Origin: CALBTQ01 sp036725605
Lineage (GTDB): Bacteria > Lernaellota > Lernaellaia > Lernaellales > Lernaellaceae
Assembly (NCBI GenBank): GCA_036725605.1
Contig: DAIMDW010000011.1
Location: forward strand, 1-64,000
Length of the DNA: 64,000 nt
Direction of reading: 5' to 3'
The notes below the pieces were generated by a model. That model searched no databases. It saw only the letters and a program-made list of their open reading frames with translations, and had not been told where the DNA came from. How positions within the stretch are numbered: the stretch's first letter is position 1; the number at the start of each line of letters is the position of its first letter. This document shows positions 35,534 to 47,247 of this stretch, in pieces. Both the position numbers and the translations under genes were made by a program.

Positions 35534-36301
35534 ATGGGAGGCAGCATGGTGGCAATGGGCGTGGCGATCGTCCTGGGCATCGCCGTATTGATCGTTCTTT
35601 CGGGCATTCGCGTTCTCAACGAATACGAACGGGGCGTCATTTTCCGGTTCGGCCGCATTTCGGCGACCAAGCAGCCGGGCATCCGCTGGATCATCCCCTT
35701 CGTCGACCGCATGGTGCGCATCAGCACGCGCATCATCGCCACCGACGTGCCGCCGCAGGACGTGATCACCAAAGACAACGTCTCGGTGAAGGTCAACGCG
35801 GTGATCTACTTCAAGGTGATGGACCCGATCAAGGCCGTCATCGAGGTGGAAAATTACCTGTACGCGACCTCGCAGTTCAGCCAGACCACGTTGCGCTCGG
35901 TGCTGGGCCAGAGCGACCTGGACGAACTGCTGGGCGAGCGCGAGAAGATCAACATGGAACTGCAGACGATCATCGACAAACACACCGATCCCTGGGGCGT
36001 GAAGGTCACCGCGGTCGAGGTCAAGCACGTCGATCTGCCGCAGGAAATGCAGCGCGCCATGGCCAAGCAGGCCGAGGCCGAGCGCGAACGCCGCGCCAAG
36101 ATCATCAACGCCGACGGTGAATTCCAGGCGTCCGCCAAGCTGTCGGAAGCGGCCGACATCATCAGCCGCAACCCGGTCGCCTTGCAGTTGCGCTACCTGC
36201 AGACCCTGGCGGAAATCTCCACCGAGAACAACTCGACGACGATCTTCCCGATCCCCATCGACCTGTTCAAAATGTTCCTCGACAAGAAATCCGAAAGCTG
36301 A
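35534..36301 (+). CDS. Slipin (stomatin/SPFH family membrane protein)
   Basis: 255 residues. One N-terminal membrane segment is followed by the SPFH domain (VLNEYERGVIFRFGRI, QDVITKDNVSVKVNAVIYFK) and a coiled region with AEAERERRAKIINADGEFQA. It oligomerises on the membrane and is cleaved or controlled by its NfeD partner just upstream. AGGAGG precedes the start. Confidence 0.93.
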   Translation: MGGSMVAMGVAIVLGIAVLIVLSGIRVLNEYERGVIFRFGRISATKQPGIRWIIPFVDRMVRISTRIIATDVPPQDVITKDNVSVKVNAVIYFKVMDPIKAVIEVENYLYATSQFSQTTLRSVLGQSDLDELLGEREKINMELQTIIDKHTDPWGVKVTAVEVKHVDLPQEMQRAMAKQAEAERERRAKIINADGEFQASAKLSEAADIISRNPVALQLRYLQTLAEISTENNSTTIFPIPIDLFKMFLDKKSES

Positions 36302-36311
36302 GTGAACGGCG

Positions 36312-37481
36312 ATGGGCGACGCGGCGATGAAAAATCCGAATAACGGCGAATTGGAAGCCCTGCGCGCCGAAGTGGCCCGCCTGCGCGAGCGTGTCGAGAA
36401 CCTGGAAAACGAAAAAGAGGAGCTGACCGAGCGTACGCTCGAACTGTTCAGCCTCTTCGAGTTGACCAGCGCTCTGACGACCAACGTGCGCTTCGACCAA
36501 CTGTCTTCCGATTCGATGGACTGGATCGGCGACCTGCTGGGCATCGAACAATTCAGCATTCTGCTGCAGGATCCGACCGACAAACGTTTGTATATCCGCG
36601 CCGCGCTGGGCATTCCGCAGCAGGCGCGCGAACAATGCGTGATCACCCCGCCCGAGGGCGTGGCCGGTCACGTGTTTTCCACCGGCGAGGCGATGTACAT
36701 CCCCGACGTGACCAACGAGCCGCGCTACCTGTATTACAAGGGGCTCAATCCGCAGGGCGGCAGCCTGCTGTCGGTGCCGCTGGTCGACGACGACCTGGTC
36801 GCCTTCGGCGTGCTCAACATCAGCAAGCCCGAGCCCAACGCCTTCTCCGATCGCGACCTGGCGTTGTTTGCGACCGTGGCGCTGCACGTGGGCAACCTGG
36901 TGCTCAATTACACGTCCTACCGGCGGATGCAGGAACTGTCGCTGACCGACGAGCTGACCCAGGCGGCCAACCGGCGCTCGTTTTTCGAGACGCTCGAACG
37001 CGAGCACGAGCGGCACCGGCGCTACGGCAAATGCTATTCGCTGCTGTTGATCGACATCGACTACTTCAAGCGCTACAACGACCGCCACGGCCATCTCGAG
37101 GGCGACCTGGCGCTGCGCCGCATGTCCGAGATCATTTGCGGTCGGCTGCGCAAGCCCGACTTTTTCGCCCGTTACGGCGGCGAGGAATTCGCGGTCATCG
37201 CCTCGCAAACCGATCGCGAGGAAGCGCGGACGCTGGCCGAGTCGTTGCGCAAAAAAGTCGAGCGCACGAAATTCAAACTGACCAACGGCCAACCGGCGTC
37301 GGAGCTGTCGATCACCATCGGCGTGGCGGCCTATCCCGACCACGGCGATCGCGCGATCGACGTGCTCGACCGGGCCGACAAGGCGCTGTACTTCGGCAAA
37401 TCGCGCGGGCGCAACATCGTCTCGGTCGACGTCCCGCGTGAGGAACAGCCGGCCGCCGTTTCGCCGGAAGAAACCGTCTGA
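36312..37481 (+). CDS. GAF-GGDEF diguanylate cyclase
   Basis: 389 residues. An N-terminal coiled coil (LRAEVARLRERVENLENEKE) leads to a GAF sensor domain (about 55-205) and a GGDEF domain (about 210-375) whose active site is GGEEF (in RYGGEEFAVIAS), an active variant that makes cyclic di-GMP. No inhibitory RxxD site is obvious just before it. It begins ten bases after the slipin gene, so it is probably co-transcribed. Confidence 0.92.
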   Translation: MGDAAMKNPNNGELEALRAEVARLRERVENLENEKEELTERTLELFSLFELTSALTTNVRFDQLSSDSMDWIGDLLGIEQFSILLQDPTDKRLYIRAALGIPQQAREQCVITPPEGVAGHVFSTGEAMYIPDVTNEPRYLYYKGLNPQGGSLLSVPLVDDDLVAFGVLNISKPEPNAFSDRDLALFATVALHVGNLVLNYTSYRRMQELSLTDELTQAANRRSFFETLEREHERHRRYGKCYSLLLIDIDYFKRYNDRHGHLEGDLALRRMSEIICGRLRKPDFFARYGGEEFAVIASQTDREEARTLAESLRKKVERTKFKLTNGQPASELSITIGVAAYPDHGDRAIDVLDRADKALYFGKSRGRNIVSVDVPREEQPAAVSPEETV

Positions 37482-37489
37482 CCGTACCG

Positions 37490-38541
37490 ATGATGAAACT
37501 CGCCGACTTCGATTACGAGCTGCCGCCCCGTCTCATCGCGCAGCATCCGGCCGCGCGCCGCGACGACAGTCGGTTGCTGGTCGTGCCCGCCGCCGGCGAT
37601 TTCAAGCACCGTCGTTTCCCCGACATCCTCGATCTGCTGCGCCCCGGCGACCTGCTGGTGCGCAACGTCACGCGCGTGTTTCCCGCGCGGCTGATCGGCA
37701 GGCGCGACAGCGGCGGACGCGTCGAGCTGCTGCTGTTGCGACCGCTGGCCGAACCGGGGGTTGTCTGGCAGACGATGGCCCGCCCGGCGCGGATGCTGCG
37801 CCCGGGCAAGCGTCTGCTGTTCGACGAACTGACCGCGACGGTCGAACGCAAGCTCGACGACGGCACGGTCGCGGTCGCCTTCGACGCGACGGACGGTGAT
37901 TTTTTCGCGCGGCTGCAGCGCGTCGGGCGCATGCCGCTGCCGCCGTACATCGCCCGCAAGGACGACGAGGACCCGGCGGTGATCGCGCGGGACAAGCAAC
38001 GCTACCAGACCGTCTATGCGCGCGAGACCGGCGCCGTGGCCGCGCCGACGGCCGGGCTGCATTTCACCGAGGAGCTGTTTGCCGCCGCGGTCGCGCGCGG
38101 GGTGGAGATCGCCGAGGTGACCTTGCACGTGGCCGCCGGCACCTTTCTGCCGGTGCGCGTGGAGAACCTCGCCGAGCATCGCATGCACTTCGAGTGGTAT
38201 GAACTGCCGCCGGCGACCGCCGCGGCCGTCGCCGCCCGCCGCGAACGGGGCGGGCGGGTGATCGCCGTGGGCACGACCTCCGCGCGCGTACTGGAAACCT
38301 GCGGGCGCGCGGGCGGCCTGGTCGCGCCGGGGCGTGGCGAAACCGACCTGTTCATTTACCCGGGCTATCGCTGGCAGGTCGTCGACGCGCTGCTGACCAA
38401 TTTTCATCTTCCGCGCTCGACGCTGCTTATGCTAGTGTGCGCCCTCGCCGGACACGAGCGCATGCTGGCCGCGTACCGCGAGGCCGTCGCGCGCGACTAT
38501 CGTTTCTTCAGTTACGGAGACGCCTGCTGGATCGAGAAACC

Positions 38542-38545
<4 letters not shown>
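37490..38545 (+). CDS. queA: S-adenosylmethionine:tRNA ribosyltransferase-isomerase
   Basis: 351 residues. QueA adds the epoxycyclopentane ring from SAM to preQ1 in tRNA, the penultimate step of queuosine synthesis. Motifs: FDYELPPRLIAQHP near the start, PPYI, ETGAVAAPTAGLHFTEEL and GTTSARVLET. Its TGA overlaps the tgt ATG. With tgt next it forms the classic queA-tgt-yajC-secD-secF order. Confidence 0.96.
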
Positions 38546-39666
<1,121 letters not shown>

Positions 39667-39686
39667 TAGACGGAAAGAGGTTTATC

Positions 39687-40013
39687 ATGTTGACCGATCT
39701 CGCCTATGCCATGGCGCCGGCAGGCGGCCAGGGCGAACAGGGCGGCATGATGAGCACCCTCATCCTTTTCGGTATGATGGCGCTCATCTTTTACTTCTTC
39801 CTCATTCGTCCGCAGTCGAAGCGGCAGAAAGAGCATCAGAACATGCTCAGCGAGCTCAAGCGGGGCGACGAGGTGATCACGGGCGGGGGAATCATCGGGC
39901 GCGTGCACAGCGTAACCGACAATGTGGTGACGATCGAAGTGGCGCAGAACGTGCGCATTCGGGTGGTCAAAGCGCAGATTGCCGGCCTGCACAAATCCGA
40001 AGAGAAAGAGTAA
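39687..40013 (+). CDS. yajC: Sec translocon accessory subunit YajC
   Basis: 108 residues. One membrane segment (FGMMALIFYFFLIRPQSKRQ) and the conserved cytosolic part KRGDEVITGGGIIGRV. It binds SecDF. Preceded by a gaaagagg site and followed by secD. Confidence 0.95.
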   Translation: MLTDLAYAMAPAGGQGEQGGMMSTLILFGMMALIFYFFLIRPQSKRQKEHQNMLSELKRGDEVITGGGIIGRVHSVTDNVVTIEVAQNVRIRVVKAQIAGLHKSEEKE

Positions 40014-40058
40014 CGCGGAGCCATCGGGCGCTCCGCCGCAGCCAAGGTATACGGATCA

Positions 40059-41633
40059 ATGAAAGACAAGCGAATTTGGGTCATTTTGGCGGTCTTGACC
40101 GCCTGCGTCATTTACCTGGTGCCGACGGTGACCGGGCTGGAAGAATCCTGGTGGCCGGCCCAGAAGATCAATCTCGGTCTGGACCTGCAGGGCGGCATGC
40201 ACGTGGTGCTGGCCGTCGACGTGGCCAAAGCGGTGAGCGACGAACTGGGGCACGACGTCGAAGTGCTCGAGTCGATCATGAAAGAACGCAAGCTGGCCTA
40301 TGACGGCGCGAACTACGACGCGAAGCAGAACGCGGTCCTGATCAACTTCGCCGATGCGCAATCGCGGGAAAAGACCCGCACGTATCTCGAAGAGAACTGG
40401 AACGATTTCGCCATCGCCAACTCCGGCGAAATGGGCCTGGCGCTGACGATGAAAGATGAAGTCTTCAAGTACATCCGTCAGAATGCGCTGAAGCAGGCGA
40501 CCGAGACGATCAAAAACCGCGTCGACGAATTCAACGTCCGCGAGCCGGAAATCTACACCCAGGGCACCGACCAGATCGTCGTGCGTCTGCCGGGCGTGGT
40601 CGATCCGACCCGCGCCAAGGAGCTGATCGGCAAAACGGCGCGCCTCGAGTTCAAGCTGGTTTCCGACAAGGGCGTCTTGGCCCAAAGCAAAGAACAACTG
40701 CTGGCCAAGTACAACAACGAACTGCCCAAGGGCTACAAGATCTACAAACAGCGCGGCAAAACCCGCGACGAAATCGCCGGCTACTGGTTGCTGCGCGAAG
40801 TGCCGGACATGACCGGCGGCAGCCTGACCGACGCCCGCGTGGGCACCGACGAAATGCAGATGCCCGCGATCAACTTCTCGTTCAATCCCGAGGGCGCCAA
40901 GCGTTTCGCCGAAATCACCGGCGCCAACATCAACAAGAGCCTGGCCATCGTGCTCGACGATATCGTCTACAGCGCGCCGAGCATCAAATCGCGCATCTAC
41001 GGCCACGGGCAGATCACCGGCAGCTTCACGCGTGAGGAAGCGCTGGACCTCGCGCTGGTGCTGCGTGCGGGCGCGCTGGCCGTGCCGGTGCGCATCGACG
41101 AGGAACGCACCGTCGGCGCGACCCTCGGCGAAGACTCGATCGCCAAAGGGCGCTTCAGCTTCATCATCGGCGGTCTGGCGGTGTTGCTGTTCATCATCGT
41201 TTACTACCGCAAGGTGGGCATCGCGGCGATTTCCGCGCTGGTGCTCAACGTGATGATGATCATGGGCGGCCTGGCCCTGTTCGGCGCGACGCTGACCTTG
41301 CCGGGCATCGCGGGCATGATCCTGACCGTCGGCATGGCGGTCGACGCCAACGTGATCATCAACGAGCGCATCCGCGAGGAATTGCGCAACGGCAAGACGC
41401 CGGTCAGCGCGGTGGCCACCGGCTACGACCGCGCGACCTGGACGATTCTGGACGCGAACATCACCACCCTGGTCGCGGCCGTCGTCCTCTACAACTTCGG
41501 CACCGGTCCGATCAAGGGCTTTGCGGTCACGCTGACCATCGGCCTGATCGCCAGTGTCTTTACCGCAATCTATGTCACCCGCGTGATCGTCGAAGCGTTG
41601 GCGAAACGCAGCGGCGACCGGCTCAGCATCTAA
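40059..41633 (+). CDS. secD: Protein translocase subunit SecD
   Basis: 524 residues, with six membrane segments and the periplasmic P1 domain between the first and second. Motifs: GLDLQGGMHVVL, the P1 end region (INFSFNPEGAKRFAEIT), and the conserved TM4 region AVDANVIINERIREEL, whose Asp takes part in proton movement. It uses the proton gradient to pull out secreted proteins. Confidence 0.97.
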   Translation: MKDKRIWVILAVLTACVIYLVPTVTGLEESWWPAQKINLGLDLQGGMHVVLAVDVAKAVSDELGHDVEVLESIMKERKLAYDGANYDAKQNAVLINFADAQSREKTRTYLEENWNDFAIANSGEMGLALTMKDEVFKYIRQNALKQATETIKNRVDEFNVREPEIYTQGTDQIVVRLPGVVDPTRAKELIGKTARLEFKLVSDKGVLAQSKEQLLAKYNNELPKGYKIYKQRGKTRDEIAGYWLLREVPDMTGGSLTDARVGTDEMQMPAINFSFNPEGAKRFAEITGANINKSLAIVLDDIVYSAPSIKSRIYGHGQITGSFTREEALDLALVLRAGALAVPVRIDEERTVGATLGEDSIAKGRFSFIIGGLAVLLFIIVYYRKVGIAAISALVLNVMMIMGGLALFGATLTLPGIAGMILTVGMAVDANVIINERIREELRNGKTPVSAVATGYDRATWTILDANITTLVAAVVLYNFGTGPIKGFAVTLTIGLIASVFTAIYVTRVIVEALAKRSGDRLSI

Positions 41634-41651
41634 GGGCGGGGAGTATACGCA

Positions 41652-42641
41652 ATGAGTTTCTTCGAAATCGTGCCGAACAATGTGAATATCAATTTCGTGG
41701 GCGCGCGCAAAGTCGCCATCGTGATTTCCTCGTTGGTGGTGGCCGCCTCGCTGATCGGAATTTTCGTTTTCGGTTTCAACTGGGGCATCGACTTCGCCGG
41801 CGGTCTGGAAATGCGCGTCGACTTTATCAACGCCGCCCATAACGTGACCATCGGCGACGTGCGCGCCGCGATGGCCGAAAAGGAACTGCCGGCCACGCTG
41901 CCGCTGACCGGCGTGCAGGTCAACAGCTTCATCATTCCGGGCAAAAACAGCTACACGATCAAAGCCAAGGGCGAGGAGAACGTCGAGAAGGCCGGCGGCG
42001 ACACCAAGCTGCAGGACATGTCGGCGGAACTGCTCACCCATCTGAACAATAAATTCGGCGAAGGCAACGTGGAAATCGTCTCGACCGACATGGTCGGCCC
42101 GCGCGTGGGCGCGACGCTGCGCAAGAAGGGCATGATGGCGATCGTCTACGCGCTGATCGGCATTCTGATTTACGTCGGCTGGCGCTTTAACTTCCGTTAC
42201 AGCCCGGGCGGCGTGATCGCCCTGGCGCACGACGTGATCATCACCGCCGGCGTCTTTGCCTTCCTGCAGCGCGAGATCAACCTGGTGACCATCGCCGCGC
42301 TGTTGACCATCGCCGGTTACTCGATCAACGACACGATCGTCGTTTACGACCGTATCCGCGAGGGTCGCGAGAAAAAGTACCGCAACAAACCGTTGGCCAT
42401 CGCGGTCAACAATTCGATCAATGAAACGCTCAGCCGCACGTTGCTGACCTCGGCCACCACGTTGTTCGTCGTCGTCAGCTTGTTCGTGCTGGGCGGCGAA
42501 ATCCTCCGCGACTTCGCCCTGGCCCTGTTGATCGGCATTACCGTCGGTACCTATTCCTCGGTTTTCATCGCCAGCCCGGTCTACCTGATGTTGGAAGAAT
42601 GGTTCGCCTCCCGCCGCAAAGCCAAGGGCGCGTTGCGCTAA
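41652..42641 (+). CDS. secF: Protein translocase subunit SecF
   Basis: 329 residues, six membrane segments. Motifs: NWGIDFAGGLEMRV, SINDTIVVYDRIRE (conserved TM4 region) and NETLSRTLLTS. It acts with SecD, located 18 bases upstream. Confidence 0.97.
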   Translation: MSFFEIVPNNVNINFVGARKVAIVISSLVVAASLIGIFVFGFNWGIDFAGGLEMRVDFINAAHNVTIGDVRAAMAEKELPATLPLTGVQVNSFIIPGKNSYTIKAKGEENVEKAGGDTKLQDMSAELLTHLNNKFGEGNVEIVSTDMVGPRVGATLRKKGMMAIVYALIGILIYVGWRFNFRYSPGGVIALAHDVIITAGVFAFLQREINLVTIAALLTIAGYSINDTIVVYDRIREGREKKYRNKPLAIAVNNSINETLSRTLLTSATTLFVVVSLFVLGGEILRDFALALLIGITVGTYSSVFIASPVYLMLEEWFASRRKAKGALR

Positions 42642-42680
42642 CCGGAGCGACGGCCGAAAAATAAAGGAGCGACAACCGCC

Positions 42681-44402
42681 GTGGGTGACAGCCAAAAACG
42701 ATGGGTGTTTGTCGAAGCCGATCCCATCGTCGAACGGCGGTTGATGGATGAGCTGGACGTCGGACCGATCACCGCCCGCATTCTCGCCGGGCGCGGTCTG
42801 GTCGAACCGGCGGAAGTGAAACGCTTCTTCGCCCCCCGGCTGGCCGAGTTGATCGATCCCGACAACATGCTGGGCGCGCCCGAAGCCGCCCGCCGTATCG
42901 CCGACGCGATCGAGCGCGGCGAAACCGTGGCCGTCTACGGCGACTACGACGCCGACGGCGTGACCTCGACCGCGCTGATCGTCGATTTCTTCCGCCATCT
43001 GCGCCACCCGATCATCCCGTACATTCCCGACCGCTTCGACCAGGGCTACGGCCTGACCGCCGAACCGGTCGTCAAACTCGCCGAGCGCGGCGCGAAGCTG
43101 CTGATCACCGTCGATTGCGGCGTCAACGATTACGACGCGGTCGCGGCGGCCAACGCGGCGGGCATGGACGTGATCATCACCGACCACCACGAGCTGGCCG
43201 GAGAGCGGCCGCCGGCGCTGGCCATTCTCAATCCGCACCAGCCCGAGTGCGGCTTCCACGGCGAGCCGCTGGCCGGCGTGGGCGTCGCGTTTTTCCTCGT
43301 CGGCGCGGTGCGCAAGGAACTGACGCGGCGCAAGCTGCCGCAGGCCGAGGCCTACGACCTCAAGTCGGCGCTGGACCTGGTCGCGCTGGGCACGGTGGCC
43401 GACATCGTGCCGCTGGTCGGCCTCAACCGTATCCTCGTGCATCACGGTCTGCCGCTGATCAACCAGGAAAAACGTCCGGGCCTCGCCGCGCTCAAGCAGG
43501 TGGCCAACGTGAAGAATCCGGTCCGCTGCGGCGACATCGGCTTTCGCCTGGCCCCGCGCATCAACGCCGCCGGGCGCCTGGGCGACGCGTCGATCGGCAT
43601 GGACCTGCTGCTCACGTGCGACATGGGCGAGGCGCAGCGCATCGCCAAGCAGCTCGCCGAGGAAAACATGCGCCGGCAGATGATCGAAAGCGGCATCTTC
43701 AACCAGGCGCAGGAGATGTTCGAGAAAATCGCGCGCAAGGAACGCCTGCTGACCATCGTCCTGGCGCACCCCGAGTGGCACCCCGGCGTGATCGGCATCG
43801 TCGCCAGCAAGATGGTCGACAAGTTCCATCGCCCGACGATCCTGTTCGCCGCCGGCGAGGGCGCCAGTCGCGGTTCGGGGCGGTCGATCGCCGCGTTCAA
43901 CATTTTCGAGGCGCTGCAGGCCTGCGAGGGGATTCTGGAAACCTTCGGCGGACACGCGCAGGCGGCGGGCGTGCAGGTGAAAAACGAACGGCTCGTCGAA
44001 TTCGCCAAGGCCTTCGACGCCTACGCGCGCACGGTGCTCAAACCCGAGGACATGGTGCCGCTGCAGCGCATCGACACCCTCTGCGAAATCGACGAAATCG
44101 GCGATCGGCTGGTGCGCGAACTCAGCTCGCTGGCCCCCTTCGGCTTCGGCAACAGCGAGCCCGTGCTGGGCACGCGCGACGTGCGGGTGCTCTCCAAGCG
44201 CATCGTCGGCAACGACCACCTCAAGCTGCGTGTCGCCTGGCGCAGCACCGCGATGCCGGTCATCGCCTACGGCCGCGCCGCGCAATACGAGCGGATCGGC
44301 TCGCGCATCGACCTGGCCTACTCGCCGGAGTTCAACAACTTCGGCGGCGTGCAGCACATCCAGTTGCGCGTCAAGGATCTGGTCATCCCCGACGCGGAAT
44401 AA
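42681..44402 (+). CDS. recJ: Single-stranded-DNA exonuclease RecJ
   Basis: 573 residues, starting at GTG after AAGGAG. It is a 5'-3' exonuclease in RecF repair and mismatch repair. DHH-family motifs: YGDYDADGVTSTAL, VDCGVNDYD, TDHHE, LGTVADIVPL, and the DHHA1 loop FGGHAQAAG. A C-terminal OB-like domain follows. It is the last gene of the queA to recJ run. Confidence 0.95.
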   Translation: MGDSQKRWVFVEADPIVERRLMDELDVGPITARILAGRGLVEPAEVKRFFAPRLAELIDPDNMLGAPEAARRIADAIERGETVAVYGDYDADGVTSTALIVDFFRHLRHPIIPYIPDRFDQGYGLTAEPVVKLAERGAKLLITVDCGVNDYDAVAAANAAGMDVIITDHHELAGERPPALAILNPHQPECGFHGEPLAGVGVAFFLVGAVRKELTRRKLPQAEAYDLKSALDLVALGTVADIVPLVGLNRILVHHGLPLINQEKRPGLAALKQVANVKNPVRCGDIGFRLAPRINAAGRLGDASIGMDLLLTCDMGEAQRIAKQLAEENMRRQMIESGIFNQAQEMFEKIARKERLLTIVLAHPEWHPGVIGIVASKMVDKFHRPTILFAAGEGASRGSGRSIAAFNIFEALQACEGILETFGGHAQAAGVQVKNERLVEFAKAFDAYARTVLKPEDMVPLQRIDTLCEIDEIGDRLVRELSSLAPFGFGNSEPVLGTRDVRVLSKRIVGNDHLKLRVAWRSTAMPVIAYGRAAQYERIGSRIDLAYSPEFNNFGGVQHIQLRVKDLVIPDAE

Positions 44403-44476
44403 TCACCGCTTTTTCCGATACCGATGTTTGTGTATCGGCGTTGCCGAACGTGACGTGAAACGTTTTCCGCACTCGT

Positions 44477-45823
<1,347 letters not shown>

Positions 45824-45936
45824 GCGGTTTTCCTGACGGTTGGAATGGTTGAGATTTTTTGCATTGGAGCATATCGGCGGCGGGGCGGTCAATTATTAAT
45901 GGGAGTCGTTACCGAATTGTGGAAGGAGAGCGTCCG

Positions 45937-46629
45937 TCAACGCGCGCCCACGGGAATCAGGTACCCAACGAGATACTCGTCGTCGAGGCCGAGGGTTTGC
46001 AGCGCCTTTTCGTCATTGAACGCGCCGACCGGCACGCTGACCAGGCCGAGAGCCACGGCGGCCAGGTGGAGATTCTGCGCGGCGTGACCCATTTCCAACA
46101 ACACGTAACGTTCGGCGCGCGTGCCGTACTTTCCCGCCGTGCGCGCAACCACGCCGGTGACGACGAAAACGGCCGGGGCGGCGGCCACCGCGCTTTGGCC
46201 CCAGGCGGCGTCGGCGAGCGCGGCGCGCAGGTCGTCCTCGTTTTCGCGTTGCCACCGGTGACCGTCGGGCAAATAGCGAAACAGTCCGTCGGCGGTGGCG
46301 ACGAAGACCTCCAGCGGATACAGCGCGCCGGCCGAGGGCGCGGTGCGGCGGGTTCCCTCGTGGGTGACGCCCTGGGCGCTCCAGAGCAGCGTGGCCAGTT
46401 CCTGCTCGGAAAGCGGCCGTTTGGCGTAGGCCCGCACCGAGCGCCGTTGGACAAGCGCCCGCGACAGCGGCAGGGACAACTCCAGCGGCGGGGGCAGGGC
46501 GACGGCGGAAGTTGCGTGCGGCATGGCTTGATCCCTTTGGTTGGCGGCGTGGCCGTGAAAAGCGCCGGCCGCGACGATCGTCAGCAACGCGGCAAGCGCC
46601 AGGCCCGCGAGAAAAAGCCGCTTGCTCAT
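45937..46629 (-). CDS. SagB-type nitroreductase family oxidoreductase (exported)
   Basis: 230 residues. A nitroreductase-fold FMN protein of the SagB/ThcOx type: RRSVRAYAKRPLSEQELATL, GTRRTAPSAGALYPLEVF and LGLVSVPVGAF. These proteins oxidise azolines in peptide natural products, but stand-alone copies like this one are of unknown role. The N-terminus is a hydrophobic signal peptide, suggesting export. AAAGGA precedes the ATG. No YcaO or precursor gene is visible nearby. Confidence 0.85.
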   Translation of the reverse strand: MSKRLFLAGLALAALLTIVAAGAFHGHAANQRDQAMPHATSAVALPPPLELSLPLSRALVQRRSVRAYAKRPLSEQELATLLWSAQGVTHEGTRRTAPSAGALYPLEVFVATADGLFRYLPDGHRWQRENEDDLRAALADAAWGQSAVAAAPAVFVVTGVVARTAGKYGTRAERYVLLEMGHAAQNLHLAAVALGLVSVPVGAFNDEKALQTLGLDDEYLVGYLIPVGAR

Positions 46630-46787
46630 GGCGGATCCTTTTGGCTCAAAAACGGAGTTTCCTGATCAAACATAATCACCGCCGGGCCGCCGTCCAGCGC
46701 GGGGGGCTGGACAATGGGCGCAGGATGTCTATCGATACAAAGAGGCCGTTATCGAGCGAGCCGGGACAGGATGCGCGGAGAGGATTC

Positions 46788-47087
46788 GTGAGTGAGAAAC
46801 ACGCCAATGAACGGCGCGTGCTGCGGCGGTTCGTCGAGGTGTACTGCCGCGCCCACCATCATCCGGAAAAAGGAACGTTGTGCCCGGAGTGCGAGGATCT
46901 GCTGCAATACAGCCTCGGCCGGCTGGACAAATGCCCCTACGATCCCAAACCCAAATGCAAGGACTGCCCCACCCATTGCTACCGCCCCGATGCCCGGGAG
47001 CGGATCAAAAAAATCATGCGCTTTTCCGGAACTTTTTTCGTTAAACGCGGTCGTTTGGACTGGTTAATCCGTTATTTTTGGCGTTAA
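46788..47087 (+). CDS. YgbA-like (nitrous-oxide-stimulated promoter family) protein
   Basis: 99 residues. It matches the YgbA/NO-stimulated family pattern: IYC-HH-like start (VEVYCRAHHHP), LCPECEDLLQY, RLDKCPYDPKPKCKDCPTHC and a basic end. The conserved Cys pairs suggest metal binding. YgbA is linked to nitrosative stress in enterobacteria. The GTG start follows GGAGAGGA; an ATG 21 codons upstream is less supported. Confidence 0.85.
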   Translation: MSEKHANERRVLRRFVEVYCRAHHHPEKGTLCPECEDLLQYSLGRLDKCPYDPKPKCKDCPTHCYRPDARERIKKIMRFSGTFFVKRGRLDWLIRYFWR

Positions 47088-47247
47088 TCGGCCGGTTTTA
47101 TGCAATGGCGTACACAACTGAGGAGAAATAAATAACTGCAAAGTCTACAGAATTTGTCGTGTTACTAAATTATTCTTGCATCATTCGGTTTGATTAAATA
47201 AAATCTTTCGAAAATACCCGCTCACAGAAAGGCGAAAGTGAGGGTAG

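Noticed and set aside
40056..44357. A 1433-codon open frame on the minus strand
   Set aside because: It is antisense to secD, secF and recJ, which are certain. GC-rich codon bias leaves long antisense frames, and the predicted protein has no motif.
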